This document shows, piece by piece, positions 51,412-59,471 of a stretch of DNA of 64,000 bases. The stretch is taken from NCBI GenBank assembly GCA_963840275.1, contig CAWIYK010000010.1:1276158-1340157 (forward strand), read 5' to 3'. The stretch's first letter is position 1. Each line of letters starts with the position of its first letter. The DNA is from Actinophytocola sp963840275 (lineage in GTDB: Bacteria > Actinomycetota > Actinomycetes > Mycobacteriales > Pseudonocardiaceae). The position numbers were made by a program, and so were the translations under genes. Below the pieces are notes generated by a model. That model had not been told where the DNA came from. It saw only the letters and a list, made by a program, of their open reading frames with translations, and did no database searches.

Positions 51412-52475
51412 AGGTCCTGTCGAGAGTCGCGCTGGCCGGGGTCGTGGCGGCGGCCGCGCTCGCCGTGCCGACGGCGCCAGCCGTGGCGGCGGCGACCGCG
51501 CCCCCGCGCTTCGCGGACGGTTTCGGTATCACGGTGGTCAGCCAACCGACGTGGGCGGACGACGCGGAGCGCACGTTCGTCATGACCGTGCGGTCGACCG
51601 CGGTGCCGGCGTTCTCCGTGCTGCCGGGCCAGGTCTCCGGTGAGCACGTCGTGATGGTCACCCTGCCGACCGGGTACGACCCCGCGACGCGGTACCCGGT
51701 GCAGTACACGTTGCACGGCCATCAGGACCTCCCGAACACCCAGCGGCACAAGGACATCGTCGAACGCGCGACGGCCGACGTCCCGCTGATCACCGTGACG
51801 CCCAACGGCGGTGGCCGCGGCTGGTACTCGAACTGGGTGAACCCCGGCACGCTCGGCCCGCAGAACTGGGAGACGTTCCACCTCGACCAGCTCGTCCCGT
51901 TCGTCGACGCCAACCTCAGCACCATCCCCACCAGGGAGGGTCGGGCGATCTCCGGGCACTCGATGGGCGGCTTCGGCGCGTTCCACTACGCGGAGCACCG
52001 GCCGGACCTGTTCGGCTACGTCGGCAGCTTCTCCGGTGGGTTGGACCTGCTGAACCAGGAGATGCGTGCCACGGTGGTCGCCACCGAGCAGTTGCCGACG
52101 TCCGGCTCGCCGACCGTCGCGATCGACGCGATCTTCGGTCCGCCGGTGTGGCCGTTCGACGGCGTGTGGAACGAGCAGAGCCCCGCGCAGCACGTGGGTT
52201 CGTTGCGCGGCATGGGGATCGCGATGTACACCGGCAACGGCGGCGACCTGACGGTCGACCCGCCGCAGGCGGTGGTGGAGAACCGGGCGCGGGCGACGAA
52301 CCTGGTCACGGCGGACTTCCTGCGGGCGGCCGGGATCCCGTTCGAGTTCCTCGACTACGGCGACGGGAGCACGTGGGCGCCGGGCTGCACCGGCAAGCAC
52401 AACCAGGAGGCGTGCCTGCAGGCCGACATGGACCACTACGTGTCGTTGATCATGGGGCGCCTCCGGCACCCGTGA
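51408..52475 (+). CDS. Secreted Ag85/esterase-D-like alpha/beta hydrolase, last gene of ESX-like operon
   Basis: GTG 51408 overlaps the previous stop (GTGA) and has GAGGAGCGCTC upstream. A signal peptide (V-K-V-L-S-R-V-A-L-A...A-V-A-A-A) leads a 355-residue hydrolase with G-H-S-M-G-G-F-G-A-F-H-Y (nucleophile Ser), N-W-V-N-P-G, and a His near the end (D-M-D-H-Y). This is the mycolyltransferase/esterase D fold of antigen 85. It is Sec-exported, unlike its ESX-like neighbours. Possible roles are acyl transfer or ester cleavage in the wall; substrate unknown. Confidence 0.9.
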   Translation: MKVLSRVALAGVVAAAALAVPTAPAVAAATAPPRFADGFGITVVSQPTWADDAERTFVMTVRSTAVPAFSVLPGQVSGEHVVMVTLPTGYDPATRYPVQYTLHGHQDLPNTQRHKDIVERATADVPLITVTPNGGGRGWYSNWVNPGTLGPQNWETFHLDQLVPFVDANLSTIPTREGRAISGHSMGGFGAFHYAEHRPDLFGYVGSFSGGLDLLNQEMRATVVATEQLPTSGSPTVAIDAIFGPPVWPFDGVWNEQSPAQHVGSLRGMGIAMYTGNGGDLTVDPPQAVVENRARATNLVTADFLRAAGIPFEFLDYGDGSTWAPGCTGKHNQEACLQADMDHYVSLIMGRLRHP

Positions 52476-52529
52476 GGCGCACCCGCCACGGGACTGGCCC
52501 GCGGGACCCGAACCGGCGAGACTGGGCCG

Positions 52530-52733
52530 ATGAAGAGTCGGGTTCTGATGATCGTCGGCCTGGTGGCCGTGTTGCTCGGCGGTGTCTGGGCGTTGCAGGG
52601 TGGCGGCGTCCTCGGTGGCAGCGTCATGTCGAACTCGTCGACGTGGCTGGTGATCGGGATCGGGGTGGTGATCGCCGGTCTGCTGATGATCGTCCTGGGG
52701 GCGGGCCGCCGCCGCGGTCGCGGACGCGTGTGA
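52530..52733 (+). CDS. Small two-TM membrane protein
   Basis: The 67-residue product has two TM helices (residues ~5-22 and ~38-58) separated by Gly-rich G-G-G-V-L-G-G and ends in R-R-R-G-R-G-R-V. Its ATG lies 54 bp after the esterase stop. No family I can name; an actinobacterial conserved membrane peptide is likely. Confidence 0.7.
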   Translation: MKSRVLMIVGLVAVLLGGVWALQGGGVLGGSVMSNSSTWLVIGIGVVIAGLLMIVLGAGRRRGRGRV

Positions 52734-52815
52734 TGACAGGCATCGTGAAGGGCTCTTTCGGGACGTTCAGCGTCCTGAAGGGTTCCTTCACTGCATCGCC
52801 GGGCCGTCCGCTCAT

Positions 52816-52840
52816 TTACATACATACAGTGTGTATGTAA
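52816..52840. promoter_or_regulatory. TetR-type operator upstream of hydrolase-TetR pair
   Basis: TTACATACA (52816-52824) and its complement TGTATGTAA (52832-52840) flank a 7-bp spacer, 9 bp before the start codon. The AT-rich dyad stands out in this GC-rich window and is the likely binding site of the TetR protein encoded next. Confidence 0.75.
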
Positions 52841-52849
52841 CCTGCGGGC

Positions 52850-53716
52850 ATGACTCGGAGCGCAGCGCTCGGCCGGGAACACCGCGTCACCCTCGAACAG
52901 GGCGACCTCCGTTACTACGAGACCGGCGCGGGCCGGCCAGTCGTCTTCGTGCACGGCATCCTGACCAACGCGGACCTCTGGCGGGCCGTCGTGCCGGGGG
53001 TGGCCGCGGCCGGGTTCCGTTGCCTGGCACCGGACTGGCCGCTCGGCGGGCACGAGGTCCCGATGCGGCCGGACGCCGAGCTCGGGCCGGTCGGCATCGC
53101 GGACCTGATCGCGGAGTTCCTCGCGGCACTCGACCTGCGCGACGTGATCCTGGTCGCCAACGACACCGGTGGGGCGCTGACCCAGATCATGCTGGCGAGG
53201 CACCCCGAGCGCGTCGACCGCGTGGTGTTCCTGCCGTCGGACTGCTTCGAGTACTTCTTCCCGCCGATCTTCAAGCCGCTGCCGCCGCTGTCCCGCGTGC
53301 CCGGCGCGATGCGGCTGATCGCGGCGGTGCTGCGGGTCCGGGCCCTGCACCGGCTGCCGTTCGTGCTCGGGTGGGTGACCAAGCGGCCGGTGCCGCGCGA
53401 GATCGCCGAGTCCTACCTGTGGCCGCCGGGACGTTCCGCCGGTGTGCGGCGAGACCTGCGCAAGCTGCTGCGCGGCGTGCATCCCCGGCACACGCTCGCC
53501 GCGGCGGAGCGGCTGCGTGCGTTCGACCGTCCGGTGCTGCTGCTGTGGGGCAGCGAGGAGAAGCTGTTCCCGATCCGGTTGGCGCACCGACTCGCCGCGC
53601 TGCTGCCCGACGCCCGCGTCGTCGAGGTCGAGGACACCTACACCTTCGTCTCCGAGGACCGGCCCGACGCCGTGGTGCGGCACGTCGTCGAGTTCGCGAA
53701 CGCCATGGCAGATTAG
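52850..53716 (+). CDS. Alpha/beta hydrolase with Asp nucleophile (dehalogenase-like)
   Basis: The 288-residue protein has the H-G oxyanion motif (F-V-H-G-I-L-T-N) and a nucleophile elbow V-A-N-D-T-G-G-A-L, where Asp rather than Ser is the nucleophile, as in haloalkane dehalogenases and epoxide hydrolases. A basic V-R-A-L-H-R cap region follows. The charge-relay acid in L-L-W-G-S-E-E is seen, but the final His is replaced: E-D-T-Y-T-F-V instead of D-x-x-H-F. That missing His makes catalysis uncertain. It is followed by its TetR gene. Confidence 0.85.
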   Translation: MTRSAALGREHRVTLEQGDLRYYETGAGRPVVFVHGILTNADLWRAVVPGVAAAGFRCLAPDWPLGGHEVPMRPDAELGPVGIADLIAEFLAALDLRDVILVANDTGGALTQIMLARHPERVDRVVFLPSDCFEYFFPPIFKPLPPLSRVPGAMRLIAAVLRVRALHRLPFVLGWVTKRPVPREIAESYLWPPGRSAGVRRDLRKLLRGVHPRHTLAAAERLRAFDRPVLLLWGSEEKLFPIRLAHRLAALLPDARVVEVEDTYTFVSEDRPDAVVRHVVEFANAMAD

Positions 53717-53721
53717 GCACC

Positions 53722-54312
53722 GTGCGGCGCACCCAACAGGATCGTTCCTCCAGCACCAAGGCCGACCTCGTCGCGGCGGGGCGCGAGCTGTTCGCGGTGC
53801 GCGGCTACCAGGCCGTCCCGGCCGACGAGATCGTCCGCGCCGCGGGCGTCACGCGCGGCGCGCTCTACCACCACTACGCCGACAAGCAGGGCCTGTTCCG
53901 CGCGGTCGTCGAGGAGCTGGAGCGCGAGATCACCGCCGAGATCGCCGCGGTGTTCGACCAGGCGCCGGACCCGGTCAGCGGGATGACCGCCGCGCTCGGC
54001 GTGTTCCTCGACGCCTGCCTGCGCGACGAGGTCCGACAGATCTCACTGACCGACGCGCCCGCCGTGCTCGGCTGGTCGGCCTGGCGCGAGATCGAGGCCC
54101 AACACGGTCTCGGGCTGCTGGTCGACGTCCTCACCCGAGGCGTCGACGACGGGCTGATCATCCCGCTGCCGGTGCGCGCACTGGCACAACTCGCACTGGC
54201 GACGATCATGGAGGCGGCGCACATGATCGCCGCGGCGGACGACCCGGTGGTCGCGCGCGCGGAGGCGCAGCAGGTGCTGGGGACGTGGTTCGCGGCGTTC
54301 ATCCGGCGGTGA
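53722..54312 (+). CDS. TetR-family repressor
   Basis: The 196-residue protein (GTG 53722) has the TetR helix-turn-helix: A-D-L-V-A-A-G-R-E-L-F-A-V-R-G-Y, I-V-R-A-A-G-V-T-R-G-A-L-Y-H-H-Y, D-K-Q-G-L-F. The C-terminal ligand domain is all-helical. It lies 5 bp after the hydrolase stop, so the two form an operon controlled by the TTACATACA dyad. It overlaps the convergent HAD gene by 14 bp. Confidence 0.94.
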   Translation: MRRTQQDRSSSTKADLVAAGRELFAVRGYQAVPADEIVRAAGVTRGALYHHYADKQGLFRAVVEELEREITAEIAAVFDQAPDPVSGMTAALGVFLDACLRDEVRQISLTDAPAVLGWSAWREIEAQHGLGLLVDVLTRGVDDGLIIPLPVRALAQLALATIMEAAHMIAAADDPVVARAEAQQVLGTWFAAFIRR

Positions 54313-54982
54313 GCACGGTGACGAGTTCGGCGAGGCCGGCGGTGCGGTAGTCGAACGAGTCGGTGTCGAGAGGCGGGTCGCCGACCGGCCGTTGGACGTA
54401 GGCCGTGCGCAGTCCCAGTGCTTGCGCGCCCCGGAGGTCCCATGCGTGAGCGGCGACCATGAGAACGCGCTCGGGTGCTCCGCCGGCGACCTCGACGGCG
54501 AGCCGGTAGACGTCGGGGGCAGGTTTGTAGCTCCGAGCTTCCTCCGCCGAGAGCAGGAAATGCCACCGCAGGCCGGCGTGAGCGTTGAGGCGGGTCAGCG
54601 TCGCTCGGCTCGCGTTGGACAGGCCGACGAGAGGGAAGTGTCGGGCGAGCCGTTCGAGGGATTCGACGGTGTCGGGCCAGGGATCGAGCCGCCGCTCGGC
54701 GGTGGCGAGCCGGTCGATGGCGGCGGTGTCGGTGACGCCGCACTTGGCCGCCACGAGCTCCGCTGCCTCCCGGTCGAGGACGTCGCTGTCGGCGAAGAGC
54801 CGGCGACCGTCTCGCATCCTCCGCTGCTCGTCGGCGACGTGGCTCTGCCACAGGTCGACGAGGTCGTTGGCGGTGCCGTTCGGAGCCAGCCCGCGGATGC
54901 TGTCGCGGAGTCCGCCGGGCTCGTCGACGAGCGTTCCGAGAACGTCGAACACGACGAGGTCGATGTCAGCGTGCGAGGGCAT
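54299..54982 (-). CDS. HAD-superfamily hydrolase (haloacid dehalogenase type II-like)
   Basis: The 227-residue protein has motif I V-V-F-D-V-L-G-T-L (nucleophile Asp, with Val in place of the usual acid at +2), motif II G-L-S-N-A-S, motif III Lys in Y-K-P-A-P-D-V-Y, and motif IV V-A-A-H-A-W-D. The Leu/Val after the nucleophile fits L-2-haloacid dehalogenases more than phosphatases. The start ATG 54982 has a weak ribosome site. Confidence 0.9.
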   Translation of the reverse strand: MPSHADIDLVVFDVLGTLVDEPGGLRDSIRGLAPNGTANDLVDLWQSHVADEQRRMRDGRRLFADSDVLDREAAELVAAKCGVTDTAAIDRLATAERRLDPWPDTVESLERLARHFPLVGLSNASRATLTRLNAHAGLRWHFLLSAEEARSYKPAPDVYRLAVEVAGGAPERVLMVAAHAWDLRGAQALGLRTAYVQRPVGDPPLDTDSFDYRTAGLAELVTVLTAG

Positions 54983-55307
54983 GCGGCGCCGCCTTCCCTG
55001 CTTGTCCGTTTGCCGTCCGGACCATCATCGTGGCCCGGAATGCGCGAGGCGGGACGGGTGCTGATGCCGCTGATCGCCGGTGGTCGTTGCTGTGTCGAGC
55101 TTGGTGGAAAGCCTCCCGGGTTGAGTTTTGGTGCGCTGGACTCGGATCTGGTGCGGATCACGCCCCGCCGGGCGTCCCCGTTGATCGCCCAAGCCGGTCT
55201 GGTGGCCGAGGTGCTGACGCCGACGGGGCATGTCACCCCGGCGGCGTTGCCGTGGACGTCCGGCGCGGTGGTCGGATGCACACCACATCAGGAACGAGAC
55301 TGATCGA
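54983..55307. other. 325-bp intergenic stretch without a convincing gene
   Basis: No open frame with a plausible start, ribosome site or family match is present. A forward frame reading V-L-M-P-L-I-A-G-G-R-C-C-V-E-L-G is open to 55303 but has no recognisable motif. A 12-bp palindrome CTGATCGATCAG (55300-55311) covers the stop of the VOC gene. It may be a decayed gene. Confidence 0.5.
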
Positions 55308-55688
55308 TCAGCTCACGGGTTGGAACAGCTCGACGAGATTGCCCGCCGGGTCCTCCAGCAGGATCTGGGCGCCACCGCGGCCGGTGACCAGCTCGTTGCG
55401 GAACCGCAGCCCGGCAGACCGCAGCCGGTCGACCTCCGCCGGCAGGTCGGCCACCGTGAGTTGGATGCGGTTCCACCCACCCGGCTCGGGCATGCGCCCG
55501 TCGGGCATCGCCTGTGCGGCACCGCCGGGGCCGCCCGTCGTGTTGACCAGCAGGCGCAGCGCACCCCTTGTCAGCGCGGCGAACCCGGGCGCGGCGTCGA
55601 TCTCCACCTCGAACCCCAGGTGGTCCGAGTAGAAGGCGACCGCGGCCTCGACATCGTCGACGATGTACCGCACGCTCACGACATCCAT
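55308..55688 (-). CDS. VOC-family (glyoxalase/bleomycin-resistance fold) protein
   Basis: The 126-residue protein has V-R-Y-I-V-D-D-V-E-A-A-V-A-F-Y-S-D-H-L-G-F, N-R-I-Q-L-T-V and E-D-P-A-G-N-L-V-E-L-F, the VOC betaalphabetabetabeta repeats with the C-terminal metal-site Glu. The first-module His is replaced (R-Y), so metal binding is doubtful. GGAGG precedes ATG 55688. That ATG shares two bases with the divergent amidohydrolase ATG. Confidence 0.88.
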   Translation of the reverse strand: MDVVSVRYIVDDVEAAVAFYSDHLGFEVEIDAAPGFAALTRGALRLLVNTTGGPGGAAQAMPDGRMPEPGGWNRIQLTVADLPAEVDRLRSAGLRFRNELVTGRGGAQILLEDPAGNLVELFQPVS

Positions 55689-56499
55689 GAGTACCTCCGA
55701 GCAGGCCAGCCTACGCGGCTTCGACATCACACCGGGCGCCACCGACTCCCCGGTGATCCTCCACGTCCCGCACGCGGCGCGGGCCATCACCGCCGCCGCG
55801 CGACGCCGGATCGTCCTGGACGACCGTGCGCTGTCGCGGGAGCTGGACGCCATGACCGACGCGCACACCGACGTCATCGCGGCCCGCGCCGCCGCCGCGG
55901 CGCGGGTGCGGCCGTGGGTGTTCGCGAACCTGTTGTCGCGCCTCGTCGTCGACCCCGAGCGGTTTCCCGACGACCGGGAGGAGATGCGCGCGGTCGGCAT
56001 GGGCGCGGTGTACCTGCGGACCTCGCGGGGCGCGGTCCTGCGCGAGGACGATCCCGACCACGTCGAAGAACTGCTCGCCACCCACTACCGGCCCTACGCG
56101 GCGGCCGTCGCCGACCTGGTGGCCGACCGGCTGGCCGCTGTCGGCCACGCGGTGGTCATCGACGTGCACTCCTACCCCCGGGACGCCCTGCCCTACGAAC
56201 TGCACGGCACCGGCAACCGCCCGGCCGTCTGTCTTGGCGTGGACGACTTCCACACCCCGGCCCGCCTGCGCGACGCGGCGCTGGCGGCGTTCGCCCCGTG
56301 CGGGGACCTCGACCTGAACACCCCGTTCGCCGGCTGCTACGTCCCCCTCGCGCACTACCGCACGGTCGGCGAGGTGTCGGCGCTGATGGTGGAGATCCGC
56401 CGCGACCGCTACGTCACCGAGCCCGGCGGCCCGCCGAGTGCGGGCATCGACACGGTCGTGCACGCGCTGACAACCCTCGTCGACGGCTACCCCCGCTGA
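55687..56499 (+). CDS. N-formylglutamate amidohydrolase-family protein
   Basis: The 270-residue protein has H-V-P-H-A (metal-binding His pair), a D-A-H-T-D region, V-V-I-D-V-H-S-Y, and F-A-G-C-Y-V-P-L-A-H-Y, all typical of FGase/DUF-related Zn-amidohydrolases that act on N-formyl- or N-acyl-glutamate or related amides. ATG 55687 and ATG 55663 are both possible; neither has a Shine-Dalgarno, and 55687 overlaps the VOC start on the other strand. It converges with and overlaps the STAND gene by 13 bp. Confidence 0.86.
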   Translation: MSTSEQASLRGFDITPGATDSPVILHVPHAARAITAAARRRIVLDDRALSRELDAMTDAHTDVIAARAAAAARVRPWVFANLLSRLVVDPERFPDDREEMRAVGMGAVYLRTSRGAVLREDDPDHVEELLATHYRPYAAAVADLVADRLAAVGHAVVIDVHSYPRDALPYELHGTGNRPAVCLGVDDFHTPARLRDAALAAFAPCGDLDLNTPFAGCYVPLAHYRTVGEVSALMVEIRRDRYVTEPGGPPSAGIDTVVHALTTLVDGYPR

Positions 56500-58574
56500 T
56501 CGCGAGACGCACGTGCCATCGCGAGATTGCGGCGTGCGACCTGGGTGACCGGACTGTCCGAGCCGTGCTGCCGAGTGATCTCGGCCAGGTTTCGCCGCAG
56601 CACATCGAGCGCCTTGTCGAACTGCCCCGCGGCCACACACGCGTCGGCGACACGGCTGCGCGCGATCACGACGTCGTTCGAGCCCGGTGGCATGCGCCGG
56701 CGCCACCGGCCCAGGATCTCCTCCCGCAACGCCAGAACCTCGTTCGCGTGACCTTCGTGCGCGTGTGCCCTGGCGAGCAGGTCGAGGGTCATGACGATCT
56801 CGGGGTGGTCCTGGCCGAGCACGCGCAGGCGGTCACTCAGCACCTGTTCGAGCAGCGTGATGGCCTCGGCGCAACGGTGGACGGCGAGGTACGCGGCGCC
56901 GAGTGCGTTGCGGGTGATGAGGGTGTCCGGGTGGTCGGTGCCGAGGACCCGCGCGCGATCCGCGAGCACTCGTTCGAGCATCGTGATCGCCCGTTTCCCG
57001 CGCCCCGCCTCCAGGTGCGTGTAGGCGAGGTTGTACCGGGTGGTCATGATCATCGGATCCGTGTCGGCAAGGGCGTCGGTGTGGCGACGGCGAATCCTGT
57101 CCAACAGGGCACACGCGCGGTCGTGCTCGCCGGACGTGCTGTAGGCGCCGGCAAGGTTGATGTGCGCGCGCCAGGTTTCGACGTGTGTCGGGCCGAGAAC
57201 ACGTTCGCAGTCGGCCACCAGGGCATGGCCGTGTTCGATCGCCTCGGCCGGTGGCCCGTTCTGCAGGAACAGCGTGACCTTCCACGCGCGGAGCTTCATC
57301 ACGTCGTCCAGTTCCGCCGGCCCGTCGGAGGGAAGGTGCGACTCCGCGGCCGCCCAGAGCGCGTCCGCGTGCTGTGCGAGGCGATACGCGTACCGACCCT
57401 CCACGAGGGACATCTCGATCTCGGTGACCAGCTCGACGAGTGACCGTGCGGCATCGCGCACGGTGGCGAGGAGCGAACCTCGATGCGCGGCACGGTCGCG
57501 CACGACGCGTTGGACGAAGCGGTGCACCAGAACGGTCGACCGGTCGATGCCGAAGCTCAGCAGCGAGGCGTCGCCGAGCGCGGCGAGGGCGTGGTCGGTC
57601 GAGGCGGCCGTCATGCCGATGAGCCGGCGCACGTGCTCGCGGTCCACTCCGGACGGTGAGTGCACGGCGAGCAGGTCGAGTACCCGGCCGACGTCGGGGA
57701 CCTCGCGTTCGGCGGACTCGATGGACAGGAGCACGGCCTGCGCCGCACCGTGCGGGTACGGCTCGCCGGGGCGCCGGGCGAGATAGCTCTCGACGGGTGT
57801 CGTCCGCAGCCGTTCGAGGAACGCCGCGTAGGTCAGGTGCTGGCGGCTGATCACCGCCGCGGACTGGGCGAGTGCCAGCGGAAGATGCCCGACCGCCTCC
57901 GCGACCTCGACGGCGCGCGGTTCGTCGTCGATCTTCGTTCGCTCACGGAGGTAGGTCGACGACTCCGCCACCGTGAACGTGTCCACGTCGACCAGCTGCC
58001 CGAGGTTCTCGAACGACCGCTGCGTGCTCGTGATCACCAGCCGGGGTTTGCCGGAGGTGGGCAGCCACCGTGCGAGCACATCGGGGTCGACCGCGTTGTC
58101 GAACACCACGAGGCAGTGCTCGGCGGTCTCCAACCAGCGCGACGCCAGCACCGCCGTCGCCTCGCTGGGGGCGACGCCCTGGTGCTCCGGCAGGTGGAGT
58201 GCGTTGGCGAGCTCGGTGAGCCCGGCCACGATGTCGTCGGAGCGCTCGGCGCCGATCCAGGCGACGACACGCCACTTCTCGTTGATGCAGGCCCGGGCGT
58301 ACGCGGCCGCGAGCTGGGTCTTGCCGGTTCCTCGCAGGCCCACCAGCACGTGCACGGAGCCGGCGGTCCCGGTGGCGGCCAGCTGTCCGTACAGCTCGGC
58401 GCGGGGCAGCATCGCCGTCGGGCGCTGGGGGATCCGCCCGACGACGATGGGCCCGCCGCGGCTCGCCGCCGTGTCCGAGTGCACGGAAACCCGGATGTCC
58501 CCGGTGACATCGCGCGCTTGCACCACGACACCGTGCACATCGGCTGCCTGGTTGCGTACCGAAGGTTCCCGCAC
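56487..58574 (-). CDS. NB-ARC-TPR STAND NTPase
   Basis: GTG 58574 gives 695 residues. The N-terminal ~40 residues (V-H-G-V-V-V-Q-A-R-D-V-T-G-D-I) match a short repeat-like segment often placed before actinobacterial NB-ARC domains. Walker A is G-L-R-G-T-G-K-T-Q (79-87), Walker B H-C-L-V-V-F-D-N-A (153-161), and the GLPL motif is G-H-L-P-L-A-L (~228). Residues ~430-680 are TPRs (Y-N-L-A-Y-T-H-L-E, G-D-H-P-D-T-L). No effector domain is visible. Such proteins are oligomerising switches; the client is unknown. Confidence 0.9.
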   Translation of the reverse strand: MREPSVRNQAADVHGVVVQARDVTGDIRVSVHSDTAASRGGPIVVGRIPQRPTAMLPRAELYGQLAATGTAGSVHVLVGLRGTGKTQLAAAYARACINEKWRVVAWIGAERSDDIVAGLTELANALHLPEHQGVAPSEATAVLASRWLETAEHCLVVFDNAVDPDVLARWLPTSGKPRLVITSTQRSFENLGQLVDVDTFTVAESSTYLRERTKIDDEPRAVEVAEAVGHLPLALAQSAAVISRQHLTYAAFLERLRTTPVESYLARRPGEPYPHGAAQAVLLSIESAEREVPDVGRVLDLLAVHSPSGVDREHVRRLIGMTAASTDHALAALGDASLLSFGIDRSTVLVHRFVQRVVRDRAAHRGSLLATVRDAARSLVELVTEIEMSLVEGRYAYRLAQHADALWAAAESHLPSDGPAELDDVMKLRAWKVTLFLQNGPPAEAIEHGHALVADCERVLGPTHVETWRAHINLAGAYSTSGEHDRACALLDRIRRRHTDALADTDPMIMTTRYNLAYTHLEAGRGKRAITMLERVLADRARVLGTDHPDTLITRNALGAAYLAVHRCAEAITLLEQVLSDRLRVLGQDHPEIVMTLDLLARAHAHEGHANEVLALREEILGRWRRRMPPGSNDVVIARSRVADACVAAGQFDKALDVLRRNLAEITRQHGSDSPVTQVARRNLAMARASRDQRG

Positions 58575-58632
58575 CGGCCAACGTCTACCGATGCCTTATG
58601 CCGAGCGCAAGCGCGCGGTTCGACGGCCTCCC

Positions 58633-59382
58633 TCAGACGGCCGTGCAGTCCAGCTGGATCGGGCCGCCGAGCAGCGCGTCGTGCACGCCGTCGTACACGG
58701 TGCCGTCCAGGGCGAGGCCGACGTGGGCCACGGCGCGGAACGGGCACTGCGACTGGACGAGCACGTTCGTCGCGCCGTCGTTCAGCGCGGCGTTGTCGAC
58801 CGGGCGGACCAGTTCGTCCAGCGCGGTGTAGAGGTTGGTGTACCGCACCGCGCCGATCGTGTCGTCGCCGTCGTTCAGTGCGTTCACGAAGTCCGAGCCC
58901 ACCGCCATCTGCTGGCAGGCGACGATGCCGAGGCAGTCGCCGCCGCCGAAGAAGTCGGCGATGTTGGCCACCGCGGTGCCGTAGTGCGGCGCGCCGAGGC
59001 TCACCAGGCTGTCCACTGTGGACTCGCCGCCCAGGTACTTCACGTACTGGCGGGCCACCAGTCCGCCCTGCGAGTGGCCGACCAGGTCTACCTTCGCGGC
59101 ACCGGTCGTGGACAGAACGCCACCGACGAAGCCGGCGAGGTCCTCGGCGGTGCCGGCGATGTCACCGGTGCCGAGGTTGGTCAGCTCGAAGATGAACACC
59201 TCGTTGCCGTCCGCGCGGAGCCGCTCGGCGAGTGGTTCGTAGAAGAACGCGGGGCCGAACGTGCCGTTGACGATCACCACCGGATCAGGGCCGTCGGCGG
59301 CGGTCGCGCTCACCGGCAGCGCCGCGACCGCGGCGCCGGAGGTCAGGAGCGCGGCGAGAAGCCAGAGCAGGGGACGCCTCAT
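58633..59382 (-). CDS. Secreted class 2-type lipase (EstA-like)
   Basis: The start ATG 59382 has GGAGG 5 nt upstream and opens a signal peptide ending at A-T-A-A-D. The 249-residue enzyme has the oxyanion N-G-T-F-G, a nucleophile elbow V-G-H-S-Q-G-G-L, S-L-G-A-P-H-Y-G, and a catalytic His in G-V-H-D-A-L. Paired Cys (D-C-L-G-I-V-A-C) fit a disulfide. It matches lipase class 2/triacylglycerol lipase EstA-like proteins. Secreted ester hydrolase; substrate probably short- to medium-chain lipids. Confidence 0.92.
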   Translation of the reverse strand: MRRPLLWLLAALLTSGAAVAALPVSATAADGPDPVVIVNGTFGPAFFYEPLAERLRADGNEVFIFELTNLGTGDIAGTAEDLAGFVGGVLSTTGAAKVDLVGHSQGGLVARQYVKYLGGESTVDSLVSLGAPHYGTAVANIADFFGGGDCLGIVACQQMAVGSDFVNALNDGDDTIGAVRYTNLYTALDELVRPVDNAALNDGATNVLVQSQCPFRAVAHVGLALDGTVYDGVHDALLGGPIQLDCTAV

Positions 59383-59471
59383 CGAGTCCTCCATGGGTGC
59401 AGGGGTTGCCCGTGGTGGCTCTGACGGTAAGGAGTCCAGCGAAGTTACTCAACAGTAGAAAGTCGGGACTT

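Noticed and set aside
54392..55303. 303-codon forward frame over the HAD gene and the following gap
   Set aside because: First two thirds are antisense to HAD; the rest has no motif or start.
54983..55307. Transposase or IS remnant
   Set aside because: No DDE motif, terminal inverted repeats or target duplication could be seen.
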